Shown here one piece after another: positions 1 to 6,485 of a stretch of DNA of 7,125 nt. Origin of the DNA: Faecousia sp. (GTDB taxonomy: Bacteria; Bacillota; Clostridia; Oscillospirales; Oscillospiraceae); assembly GCA_029258495.1 (NCBI GenBank), contig JARHYV010000120.1, positions 1 to 7,125 of the forward strand. Direction: 5' to 3'. A program made the translations under genes and the position numbers. Numbering within the stretch: position 1 is the stretch's first letter; the number at the start of each line of letters is the position of its first letter. Under the pieces are notes generated by a model, which saw nothing but the letters and a program-made list of their open reading frames with translations, was not told where the DNA came from and did not search any database.

Positions 1-379
1 GTCTGCCTTCGGCGATCAGCTTTTTACACAGATGGTACAGAGGGGGGATTCCTACACCGCCGCCGACCAAAAGAGGATTTTGCCCGGAAAGAGAGGTATC
101 ATAGCCGTTGCCAAGACCAGTCAAAACATCCAGTTTTGTACCGTTCGGCAAATTTGCCATGATCTCAGTGCCCTGACCCACCACCTTGTAGATGAGGGTC
201 AGAGTATTCTGATCGTAGTCGCAGACGGAAATGGGTCTGCGCAGATATTTTTCAGGGAGACGCAGATCCACAAATTGGCCGCAGTTGGTGATGTCGGAGG
301 TGTCACCGGAAAGGACCATCTTGTACACGGCATCTGTCAGAGGTTCATTTGCTACAATGGTGAAATAACCTTGCTTCAT
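1..379 (-). CDS. pyrK: Dihydroorotate dehydrogenase electron transfer subunit PyrK (3' end cut by window edge)
   Basis: PyrK carries FAD and a 2Fe-2S cluster and passes electrons from dihydroorotate dehydrogenase type 1B (PyrD) to NAD+, in the cytoplasm. I translated 126 codons from the ATG at 379; the rest lies beyond the left edge. Seen: an N-terminal ferredoxin-reductase-like beta barrel, the FAD-binding stretch RRPISVCDY at residues 47-55, and the nucleotide-binding loop GGGVGIPPLY at 106-115, both typical of PyrK. The C-terminal cysteine cluster that would hold the iron-sulfur centre is outside the window, so it cannot be checked. The start is set by AAGGAG five bases upstream, which overlaps the carB stop codon, so translation is probably coupled. 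A pyrD gene is expected next. The NAD-linked system fits an anaerobe or facultative anaerobe. Identification is firm; completeness is unknown. Confidence 0.93.
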   Translation of the reverse strand, partial: MKQGYFTIVANEPLTDAVYKMVLSGDTSDITNCGQFVDLRLPEKYLRRPISVCDYDQNTLTLIYKVVGQGTEIMANLPNGTKLDVLTGLGNGYDTSLSGQNPLLVGGGVGIPPLYHLCKKLIAEGR

Positions 380-388
380 GGCATCTCC

Positions 389-3300
389 TTAAGCGTCGAT
401 GGTGGAGACACTGAAGGTGATTTCCTCCAGAACATCCAGCATGACCTTGACGGTATCAAGGGAGGTGAAAACGGTCACATTGTTCTCGGCAGCGACCCGA
501 CGGATGAGGAACCCATCTTTGCTGGTTCCATCGCCATTGCCCAGTGTGTTCAGAACATATGCAACATGTCCCTGACGCAGAGAGTCCAGAATCTCCTCGC
601 TGCCTTCGCTCAGCTTGGAACGGCGGCGGGTGCGGATTCCGTGCTCTTTCAGATATGCAGCGGTACCGCCGGTAGCTTCGATATTGAAGCCCAGATCATA
701 GAACCGCTTAACCAGAGGCAGAGCGGCAGGCTTGTCCTGGTCTGCAACGGTGACAAACAGGGTGCCATAGTTGGCAACTTTGGTACCGCCTGCCTGAAGA
801 GCTTTGTAGAATGCGCGGTTGAGACTGTCATCATAGCCGATTGCCTCGCCGGTGGACTTCATTTCTGGGCTGAGTGCGATATCGGCACCGTGGAGCTTGG
901 AGAAGGAGAAGACAGGGACCTTGACATACCAGCGTTTCTTTGCAGGCTGCAAGCCGCCCTTGTATCCCTGATCTGCCAGAGAATGTCCCAATGCAACCTT
1001 GGTTGCGATGTTGGCAAGGGGGATGCCTGTCGCCTTGGACAGGAAGGGGACGGTACGGGAAGAACGGGGATTGACCTCGATGATGTACACATCCTCGTTG
1101 GGATCGACAATGAACTGGATGTTGTAAAGTCCTTCCATGCCAAGTCCCAGACCCAGCTTGGTGGTGTAGTCAATGATGGTGTTGCGTACCTTTTCGCTGA
1201 TGGAGAAGGAAGGATAGACAGATATGGAGTCGCCGGAGTGCACACCGGTGCGTTCCACATGTTCCATAATGCCGGGGATCAGCACTTCCTTGCCGTCGCA
1301 GACTGCGTCCACCTCCAGTTCCTTGCCCATGATATACTTATCGACCAGAACGGGATGTTCCTCGCTGGCGACGATTGCATTCTTGAAGTAGTGGCGCAGC
1401 TGGGCATCATCATGGACAATCTGCATCGCTCTGCCACCCAGAACATAGCTGGGACGCACCAGAACCGGATATCCGATCCGGTTGGCGACCTTCACGCCTG
1501 CCTCTACATCGGTGACAGCTTCACCGGTGGGCTGAGGAATATGCAGCATTTCCAGTGTTTTTTCGAAGCTGTCACGGTTTTCGGCCCGTTCGATGGCGGC
1601 AACACTGGTACCCACCACGGGAACGCCCAGTTTATCCAGCCGCTCTGCCAGATTGATGGCAGTCTGACCGCCCAGTGTGACGATGACACCGTCGGGCTTT
1701 TCCAAGTGAACCACATTCATGACATCCTCGATGGTCAGAGGCTCGAAATACAGCTTGTCGGAAGTGGTGTAGTCTGTGGAAACGGTTTCGGGGTTGTTAT
1801 TGATGATGATGGCCTCGTAGCCGGCCTCGCGGATGGCCCAGATTGCATGGACGGTGGAATAGTCAAATTCAACACCCTGTCCGATACGAATGGGGCCGGA
1901 ACCCAGAACCAGAATTTTCTTTTTATCTGTGACGATGGACTCGTTTTCCTGTTCATAGGTGGAGTAGAAATAGGGAACATAGCTGTCAAATTCACCGGCA
2001 CAGGTGTCGATGATCTTGTAGGCAGGGAAAATATCATGCTCTTCGCGGAGCTTGTACATCTCCACATCGCTCATGCCCCAGACACCTGCAAGGTAGGCAT
2101 CGCTGAAACCCATCTTCTTTGCGTCCTTCAGGATGCTGAGATCGCCCACATTGGACTTGATGGTCTGTTCAAAGTCGATGATATTTTTGATCTTTTCGAG
2201 GAAGAACATGTCGATCTTTGTTGCACCGTAAATGATGCCGAGGTCGCAGTCCCGACGCATCAGTTCGGCAATGGCAAAGATCCGGTCGTCCTTACCCAGC
2301 TTAATGTAGCTGAGCAGATCTGCCTCGGAAACGCCGTCAAACTTCTTGTTGTAAAGGTGGTTGACACCGATCTCCAGTCCGCGGATGCCCTTGAGCAGAC
2401 TTTCCTCCATGGTTCTGCCGATGCTCATGACTTCGCCGGTTGCCTTCATCTGAGTGGACAGGCGGTTATCAGCACTGGTGAACTTGTCGAAGGGGAAACG
2501 AGCCAGTTTTGTGACGATGTAGTCAATACTGGGCTCGAAGGAGGCGGGGGTGCTTGCAATCCGGATCTCATCCAGAGTCAGACCCATGGCGACCTTGGCG
2601 GTCACTCTTGCGATGGGATAGCCGCTGGCCTTGGATGCCAGCGCCGAACTTCTGGACACTCTGGGATTGATCTCGATCAGATAGTATTCAAAGGAGTAGG
2701 GATCCAGAGCAAACTGGACATTGCATCCGCCTTCGATCTTCAGCTCTCTGAGGATCTTCAGTGCAGAGTTCTTCAGCATGCTGTATTCCTTGCTGGAGAG
2801 GGTCTGGCTGGGAGCAACGACCATGGAGTCGCCGGTGTGGATACCGACAGGGTCGATGTTCTCCATGGAGCAGATGGCGATTGCGGTATCGTTGGAGTCG
2901 CGCATGACTTCAAACTCGATCTCCTTGTAGCCCTTGATGCTCTTTTCAACCAGAACCTGATGGACAGGGGAGAGTTTCAGACCATTCTCCAACAGCTCGA
3001 CCAATTCCTTTTCATTATCGGCAAAGCCGCCGCCGGTACCGCCCAGTGTGAAGGCAGGACGCAGAACCAGAGGATAGCCGATGGCATTTGCGGCCGCAAT
3101 GCCTTCTTCCACATTGGTTGCGATCATAGACGGCAGAACCGGCTCACCCAGCTTTTCGCACATTTCCTTGAAAAGCTCCCGGTCTTCTGCACGCTCGATG
3201 GATTCAAAGCTTGTGCCCAGGATCTCGACCTGGCACTCCTTCAGGACGCCTTTTTTTGCCAGCTGTACGGCCAGATTCAGACCGGTCTGTCCGCCCAGTC

Positions 3301-3565
3301 CGGGGACGATCGCATCAGGACGCTCCTTGCGGATGATTCTGGATACATACTCCAGATTCAGCGGCTCCATATAGACCTTGTCGGCAATCTGAGTGTCCGC
3401 CATGATGGTTGCAGGATTGGAGTTCAGCAGAACGACTTCGTAGCCCTCCTCTTTCAGAGCAAGGCATGCCTGAGTGCCGGCGTAGTCAAATTCGGCGGCC
3501 TGTCCGATCACGATGGGGCCGGAGCCGATGACCATCACTTTTTTGATATCTGTTCTCTTAGGCAT
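389..3565 (-). CDS. carB: Carbamoyl-phosphate synthase large subunit
   Basis: CarB makes carbamoyl phosphate from bicarbonate, ammonia and two ATP, the first step of pyrimidine and arginine synthesis. At 1058 residues it has the usual length and the full layout: carboxyphosphate synthetase domain (about 1-400), oligomerisation domain (400-550), carbamate kinase domain (550-935) and the MGS-like allosteric domain (936-1058). Residues matching the E. coli ATP site are present: R129, R169, E215, H243 and the EINPR motif at 298-302. The second half keeps the equivalent EVNPR (830-834) and the RPSYVLGGRAM stretch (704-714). The allosteric domain keeps the TGGT phosphate loop (965-968) and N1006. 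I see no lost catalytic residue, in contrast to its partner CarA. The ATG at 3565 has AGGGAG eight bases upstream and overlaps the end of carA by 8 nt. The TAA stop overlaps the pyrK ribosome binding site. Confidence 0.97.
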   Translation of the reverse strand: MPKRTDIKKVMVIGSGPIVIGQAAEFDYAGTQACLALKEEGYEVVLLNSNPATIMADTQIADKVYMEPLNLEYVSRIIRKERPDAIVPGLGGQTGLNLAVQLAKKGVLKECQVEILGTSFESIERAEDRELFKEMCEKLGEPVLPSMIATNVEEGIAAANAIGYPLVLRPAFTLGGTGGGFADNEKELVELLENGLKLSPVHQVLVEKSIKGYKEIEFEVMRDSNDTAIAICSMENIDPVGIHTGDSMVVAPSQTLSSKEYSMLKNSALKILRELKIEGGCNVQFALDPYSFEYYLIEINPRVSRSSALASKASGYPIARVTAKVAMGLTLDEIRIASTPASFEPSIDYIVTKLARFPFDKFTSADNRLSTQMKATGEVMSIGRTMEESLLKGIRGLEIGVNHLYNKKFDGVSEADLLSYIKLGKDDRIFAIAELMRRDCDLGIIYGATKIDMFFLEKIKNIIDFEQTIKSNVGDLSILKDAKKMGFSDAYLAGVWGMSDVEMYKLREEHDIFPAYKIIDTCAGEFDSYVPYFYSTYEQENESIVTDKKKILVLGSGPIRIGQGVEFDYSTVHAIWAIREAGYEAIIINNNPETVSTDYTTSDKLYFEPLTIEDVMNVVHLEKPDGVIVTLGGQTAINLAERLDKLGVPVVGTSVAAIERAENRDSFEKTLEMLHIPQPTGEAVTDVEAGVKVANRIGYPVLVRPSYVLGGRAMQIVHDDAQLRHYFKNAIVASEEHPVLVDKYIMGKELEVDAVCDGKEVLIPGIMEHVERTGVHSGDSISVYPSFSISEKVRNTIIDYTTKLGLGLGMEGLYNIQFIVDPNEDVYIIEVNPRSSRTVPFLSKATGIPLANIATKVALGHSLADQGYKGGLQPAKKRWYVKVPVFSFSKLHGADIALSPEMKSTGEAIGYDDSLNRAFYKALQAGGTKVANYGTLFVTVADQDKPAALPLVKRFYDLGFNIEATGGTAAYLKEHGIRTRRRSKLSEGSEEILDSLRQGHVAYVLNTLGNGDGTSKDGFLIRRVAAENNVTVFTSLDTVKVMLDVLEEITFSVSTIDA

Positions 3566-4637
3566 TGTTCTTTCTCCCTTCCATCAGGTCAATGAATTTT
3601 GCGTACATTTCGTGGGTGACATCCAGACTGAACTGGGCAGAGAATGTGGGGTACTGGGTACTCTCAACAGCCTCTACGGTGCCGTCAAGCACATTGACAT
3701 GGGTGATGCGCAGGCTTGTCCCCTCAGCACTCTTTTCGTCCATGCAGTAGTTGTGGCTCTGGTTCGCCATTTCGATCTTTCCGGTATCCAGACAGCGGAT
3801 GGGATGGTTGCTGCCATGGTGACCTGCATGCATTCTCTTGATCTTTGCGCCGCTTGCCAGGCAGATCAGCTCATGTCCCAGACCGGAACCAAGGATGGGC
3901 AGCTTGCCCTGCAGGGCCTTGATCAGAGAAACCACATCTGTGACATTCTCGGGATTTCCGGGGCCGTTGGAAATGAACAATCCGTCAGGCTGAAGGGCAA
4001 GCACCTTCTCGGCAGGCGTATTATAGGGAACGACGGTAACATTGCAGCCCAGCTTGTTCAGATCCTTGACTGTGCTCAGGTGAATGCCGCAGTCCACTGC
4101 AACGACATTGTAGCGGTGGTTGGCGGTACGGGAGTACCAACGCTTGGAGCAGCTGATTTGTGCAACGGCATTGGAAGACTCGTGCCATGCGCCGATGGCC
4201 TTCAGTGCATCCTCGGTCGGTGTTGCAATATCCGTGATCATGCCGCGGAGTGCGCCCTGATCCCGGATGATCCGAGTCAGTGCACGAGTATCCAGTCCGT
4301 AGATTCCGGGGATCCCGTCTTCTTCCATTGCCTCGGACAGGGTCTTGGTGAAACGGAAGTTAGAGGGAATATCGTTGTAGTCGCGGACGATCAGACCGCC
4401 GATGCAGGGGTTCTTGCTCTCGTCATCCTCGTCATTGACGCCGTAGCTGCCGATGATGGGGTAGGTGAGTACCACCATCTGCTCATAGTAGTTGCTCTCG
4501 GAAACGATCTCCTGATAACCTACCATGGAAGTGTTGAAAACCAGAGTAGCAATGGTATCGCGGTTTGCGCCAAAGCCGAAGCCTTCGAATACAGCACCGT
4601 TTTCCAGTACGAGCTTTTTGTTCATTTGTTCTGCCAT
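3558..4637 (-). CDS. carA: Carbamoyl-phosphate synthase small subunit with a degenerate glutaminase active site
   Basis: CarA normally hydrolyses glutamine and channels the ammonia to CarB. The 359-residue protein is full length: the CarA-specific N-terminal domain (about 6-155, with NTSMVGYQE at 35-43 and DTRALTRIIR at 116-125) is well conserved, followed by a class I glutamine amidotransferase fold (about 177-355) with SNGPGNP at 223-229 and GHHGSNHP at 272-279. The catalytic triad is gone. The nucleophile elbow reads GSGLGHE (250-256) instead of G-I-C-L-G-H-Q, giving Gly252 for Cys and Glu256 for Gln. The FQGHPE element reads AQFSLD (334-339), giving Ser337 for His and Asp339 for Glu. QNHGF reads QSHNY (293-297). 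There is no frameshift or stop, and spacing between motifs is kept, so this is not simple decay. It probably acts as a structural or regulatory partner of CarB, with ammonia used directly. The start ATG at 4637 has AGGAGG nine bases upstream and lies inside the end of pyrC. The family is certain; the lack of activity is inferred. Confidence 0.93.
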   Translation of the reverse strand: MAEQMNKKLVLENGAVFEGFGFGANRDTIATLVFNTSMVGYQEIVSESNYYEQMVVLTYPIIGSYGVNDEDDESKNPCIGGLIVRDYNDIPSNFRFTKTLSEAMEEDGIPGIYGLDTRALTRIIRDQGALRGMITDIATPTEDALKAIGAWHESSNAVAQISCSKRWYSRTANHRYNVVAVDCGIHLSTVKDLNKLGCNVTVVPYNTPAEKVLALQPDGLFISNGPGNPENVTDVVSLIKALQGKLPILGSGLGHELICLASGAKIKRMHAGHHGSNHPIRCLDTGKIEMANQSHNYCMDEKSAEGTSLRITHVNVLDGTVEAVESTQYPTFSAQFSLDVTHEMYAKFIDLMEGRKNNA

Positions 4638-5836
4638 ACGATATTTCCTCCTACGATTGTCATTTGATTCTCACCGAACACCTTCCAGCCGGCAAAGGGG
4701 GTAGCCTTTCCTTTGGAGCAGAAGGTATCCGGGTCAATGGTATATTCTTTGTTCAGATCCCAGACGGAGAAGTCATCCGTTTCGGGAATGCCGAAACGCT
4801 TGCGGGGATTGACCGCCATCAGCTCAACCAGACGCTCTAGTGTGATCAGTCCCGGCTTTACCAGATATGTATAAAGGAGTGGGAATGCGGTTTCCAGTCC
4901 GACAACACCCATGGCGCTCTTTTCAAGACCGCGCGCTTTTTCTTCGGCGGAATGGGGAGCGTGGTCTGTAGCGATCATATCGATGGTGCCGTCGAGAATG
5001 CCTTCAAGGATTGCCTTGCGGTCTTCCTCGGAGCGAAGCGGGGGGTTCATCTTAAAGCGCCCATCCTCTTGCAGGTCTTTGTCCGACAGGAGAATGTAGT
5101 GCGGGCCGGTTTCACAGGTGACATCAACGCCTTCGGCCTTGGCCTTGCGGATCAGCTCAACACTTTCCTTTGTAGAGATGTGGCAAACATGATATGCACA
5201 GCCTGTTTCTTTGGACAGTTTGATATCTCTGGCAATGGGGCCCCATTCGCTTTCCGAGCAGATCCCACGGTGACCGTGAGTCTTTGCGTAGTCGCCGTCG
5301 TGAATATAACCTCTGTGGAGAAGACTGTTGTCTTCGCAATGGGCAGCAAGTATCTTTCCCAGACGCTTGCATTGCAGCATTGCCTCTCGCATGAGGGATT
5401 CCGACTGGACTCCGCGTCCGTCATCACTGAAGGCGATCACATCCGATGCCATTGCATCGAGGTCGGCAAGCGCCTCGCCTTTTTGCGCAATGGTGATGGA
5501 GCCATAGGGGTGTACGCGGATCTTGGCATCTTTCTTGATTGCATCCAGCTGTAAAGCCAGATGCGCTGCGTTGTCGGGTACAGGGTTCAGATTTGGCATG
5601 GAACAAATATCACTGTAGCCGCCATGTGCTGCAGCGCTTGTTCCAGTTGCAATGGTTTCTTTATACAAAAAACCCGGTTCACGAAGATGTACATGGACAT
5701 CAACGAAACCGGGCAAAAGGAAACAATGCTCCAATGAGCCCTCGCTGGACTCTGGAGCTGAAATTTCGAAAGAAACATCGCAGGGAACAAAACGACCATT
5801 TCGGTAAACATGAGCTTGGTTCAGGTTCATCAACAC
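4622..5836 (-). CDS. pyrC: Dihydroorotase, class I amidohydrolase
   Basis: PyrC reversibly cyclises N-carbamoyl-L-aspartate to dihydroorotate, the third step of UMP synthesis, using a metal centre in the cytoplasm. The 404-residue protein is slightly short for class I enzymes (usually about 420-430) but has all landmarks: DVHVHLREPG at 46-55 (metal ligands His48 and His50, substrate Arg52), the DDGRGV stretch at 138-143, AHCED at 165-169 with metal ligand His166, CHIST at 218-222 with His219, NPPLR at 264-268, and ATDHAPH at 289-295 with catalytic Asp291. It appears fully active. It is the first gene of the operon. The reading frame opens with GTG, TTG and ATG at codons 1, 2 and 4 of the local sequence region (positions 5836, 5833, 5830); GTG is chosen because AAGGAGG lies eight bases from it, against fourteen for the ATG. 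Its last 16 nt overlap carA. Confidence 0.95.
   Translation of the reverse strand: MLMNLNQAHVYRNGRFVPCDVSFEISAPESSEGSLEHCFLLPGFVDVHVHLREPGFLYKETIATGTSAAAHGGYSDICSMPNLNPVPDNAAHLALQLDAIKKDAKIRVHPYGSITIAQKGEALADLDAMASDVIAFSDDGRGVQSESLMREAMLQCKRLGKILAAHCEDNSLLHRGYIHDGDYAKTHGHRGICSESEWGPIARDIKLSKETGCAYHVCHISTKESVELIRKAKAEGVDVTCETGPHYILLSDKDLQEDGRFKMNPPLRSEEDRKAILEGILDGTIDMIATDHAPHSAEEKARGLEKSAMGVVGLETAFPLLYTYLVKPGLITLERLVELMAVNPRKRFGIPETDDFSVWDLNKEYTIDPDTFCSKGKATPFAGWKVFGENQMTIVGGNIVWQNK
4647..4652 (-). promoter_or_regulatory. Shine-Dalgarno of carA inside pyrC
   Basis: AGGAGG lies nine bases before the carA ATG at 4637 and 21 bases before the next in-frame ATG at 4625, so it decides the upstream start. 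It is embedded in the last codons of pyrC, which keeps the two genes overlapping. Confidence 0.8.
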
Positions 5837-5844
5837 GGGTTCGT

Positions 5845-5851
5845 CCTCCTT
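5845..5851 (-). promoter_or_regulatory. Shine-Dalgarno of pyrC (decides the GTG start)
   Basis: AAGGAGG ends eight bases before the GTG at 5836, eleven before the TTG and fourteen before the ATG. The spacing favours GTG. Confidence 0.75.
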
Positions 5852-5868
5852 AGCGTTTTATCCTTAGA

Positions 5869-5897
5869 ATGATACCATGGATTGTGGAGAATGTCAA
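5869..5897 (-). promoter_or_regulatory. Sigma-A promoter of the pyrC-carA-carB-pyrK operon
   Basis: A perfect -35 TTGACA (5897-5892), a 17-base spacer, and -10 TATCAT (5874-5869) preceded by TGG, which adds an extended -10. Transcription should start near 5864-5861, leaving a leader of about 25 nt before the pyrC GTG. That is too short for a PyrR-type attenuator, so control would have to act at the promoter or on initiation. Confidence 0.85.
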
Positions 5898-5948
5898 CAT
5901 GTATTTGCGAATATTGCTGAAAAATAGGATTACAATACAGACATGTTG
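5895..5948. repeat. Inverted repeat ACATGTTG flanking the pyr promoter upstream region
   Basis: CAACATGT at 5895-5902 and ACATGTTG at 5941-5948 are exact inverted copies with a 38-base gap. Each holds the palindrome ACATGT. The first overlaps three bases of the -35 hexamer. It could be an operator pair, or chance in an AT-rich stretch. No other gene or RNA is visible in the 174-base region between the PH-domain gene and pyrC. Confidence 0.35.
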
Positions 5949-5970
5949 CACAATACGAATCCATGTATAC

Positions 5971-6000
5971 GAAAAGACCGAGCGTGAAATACGCCCGGTC
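5971..6000 (-). terminator. Rho-independent terminator after the PH-domain gene
   Basis: GACCGGGCGT, a five-base loop ATTTC, and ACGCTCGGTC form a ten-pair stem with one G-U pair, followed by TTTT. It lies ten bases after the PH-domain stop codon and 73 bases before the pyr promoter -35, so it ends spoIVA/PH transcripts and insulates the pyr operon. Confidence 0.88.
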
Positions 6001-6010
6001 TGAGAATCGA

Positions 6011-6433
6011 TCAGATATCGTCATCATCGTCTTGATCGTCGTCGCTGTCGTCCTGCTCGTTGTCAAAATCATCGTGGCAGGTAGAGATCTCGTTTACCCG
6101 TACGCGCCGGCGGATCTTCATTTCCTCAACCTGTGAATGGATCAGCTCCTTGACGGTAGCCGGATCTTTGATGTTCTTGATTTCGAGAATAGGCAGGGTC
6201 TTATCGGAAGAAGTTACAACGATCGTGCCGACACCGAAGATCCGCTGACCAAGAGAACGGCTCAAGGACAGATCTCTAACACGATACAGCAAGATCTCAT
6301 CATCCTTGATATTCAGAAAGCCCTGCGACAGAAACAGGCGGTCATCGGAAATTGCATAGCGGGTAAAACTCAGAGGCAGTCCCAAGTAACGCTTACGATC
6401 CTTCCAAATAAACTGTTCACCATTGAATCCCAT
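6011..6433 (-). CDS. Bacterial PH-domain (DUF304/bPH2-like) protein with acidic tail
   Basis: The 140-residue protein looks like a single bacterial PH domain of the DUF304/YdbT-like type. The diagnostic part is residues 66-91, with FGVGTIVVTSSDKTLP, then an isoleucine-rich strand and a final helix that begins at KDPATVKELI (about 89-98). Residues 46-62 (LLYRVRDLSLSRSLGQR) form the other conserved block. I see no signal peptide and no membrane helix, unlike many DUF304 proteins, so it is probably cytoplasmic. A basic patch (KIRRRVRV, 106-113) is followed by an extremely acidic end: 14 of the last 20 residues are Asp or Glu. An upstream in-frame ATG at 6484 would overlap the promoter -35 and has no ribosome site; the ATG at 6433 has AAGGAG eight bases before it. 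The function is not known to me; a scaffold or binding role is possible. It has its own promoter and terminator, so it is separate from the pyr operon. Confidence 0.8.
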   Translation of the reverse strand: MGFNGEQFIWKDRKRYLGLPLSFTRYAISDDRLFLSQGFLNIKDDEILLYRVRDLSLSRSLGQRIFGVGTIVVTSSDKTLPILEIKNIKDPATVKELIHSQVEEMKIRRRVRVNEISTCHDDFDNEQDDSDDDQDDDDDI

Positions 6434-6441
6434 GTGAATCA

Positions 6442-6447
6442 CTCCTT
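6442..6447 (-). promoter_or_regulatory. Shine-Dalgarno of the PH-domain gene (decides the start)
   Basis: AAGGAG is eight bases before the ATG at 6433. The longer reading frame from the ATG at 6484 has no such site and would begin upstream of the transcript made from the gene's own promoter. Confidence 0.82.
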
Positions 6448-6455
6448 TTTTCTGT

Positions 6456-6484
6456 ATTGTAAAACGAACATGGGAATCTGTCAA
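6456..6484 (-). promoter_or_regulatory. Sigma-A promoter of the PH-domain gene
   Basis: TTGACA (6484-6479), a 17-base spacer, and TACAAT (6461-6456), one base from consensus. The -35 begins two bases after the spoIVA stop codon. The transcript should start about 6450, giving a leader under 20 nt. This suggests vegetative expression of the PH-domain gene independent of sporulation. Confidence 0.83.
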
Positions 6485-6485
6485 G

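Noticed and set aside
32..3595. Plus-strand open frame of 1187 codons opposite carB and pyrK
   Set aside because: It mirrors carB almost exactly, has no ribosome site or recognisable domain, and is explained by the codon bias of the real minus-strand genes.
3558..4637. carA as a frameshifted pseudogene or sequencing error
   Set aside because: The whole length aligns in one frame with conserved motif spacing, and the active-site changes are several separate codon replacements; a single error cannot explain them.
3513..4667. Plus-strand open frame of 384 codons opposite carA
   Set aside because: Antisense shadow of carA; no family resemblance and no start signals.
5837..5864. PyrR-binding attenuator or other riboswitch in the pyr leader
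   Set aside because: The leader is only about 25 nt and shows no terminator hairpin with a U run.
5905..5936. Divergent plus-strand promoter (TTGCGA and TACAAT)
   Set aside because: The spacer is 20 bases, the -35 is weak, and there is no plus-strand gene downstream.
6434..6484. Longer PH-domain protein starting at the ATG at 6484
   Set aside because: That ATG lies in the promoter -35, has no ribosome site, and the added 17 residues are encoded by promoter and leader sequence.
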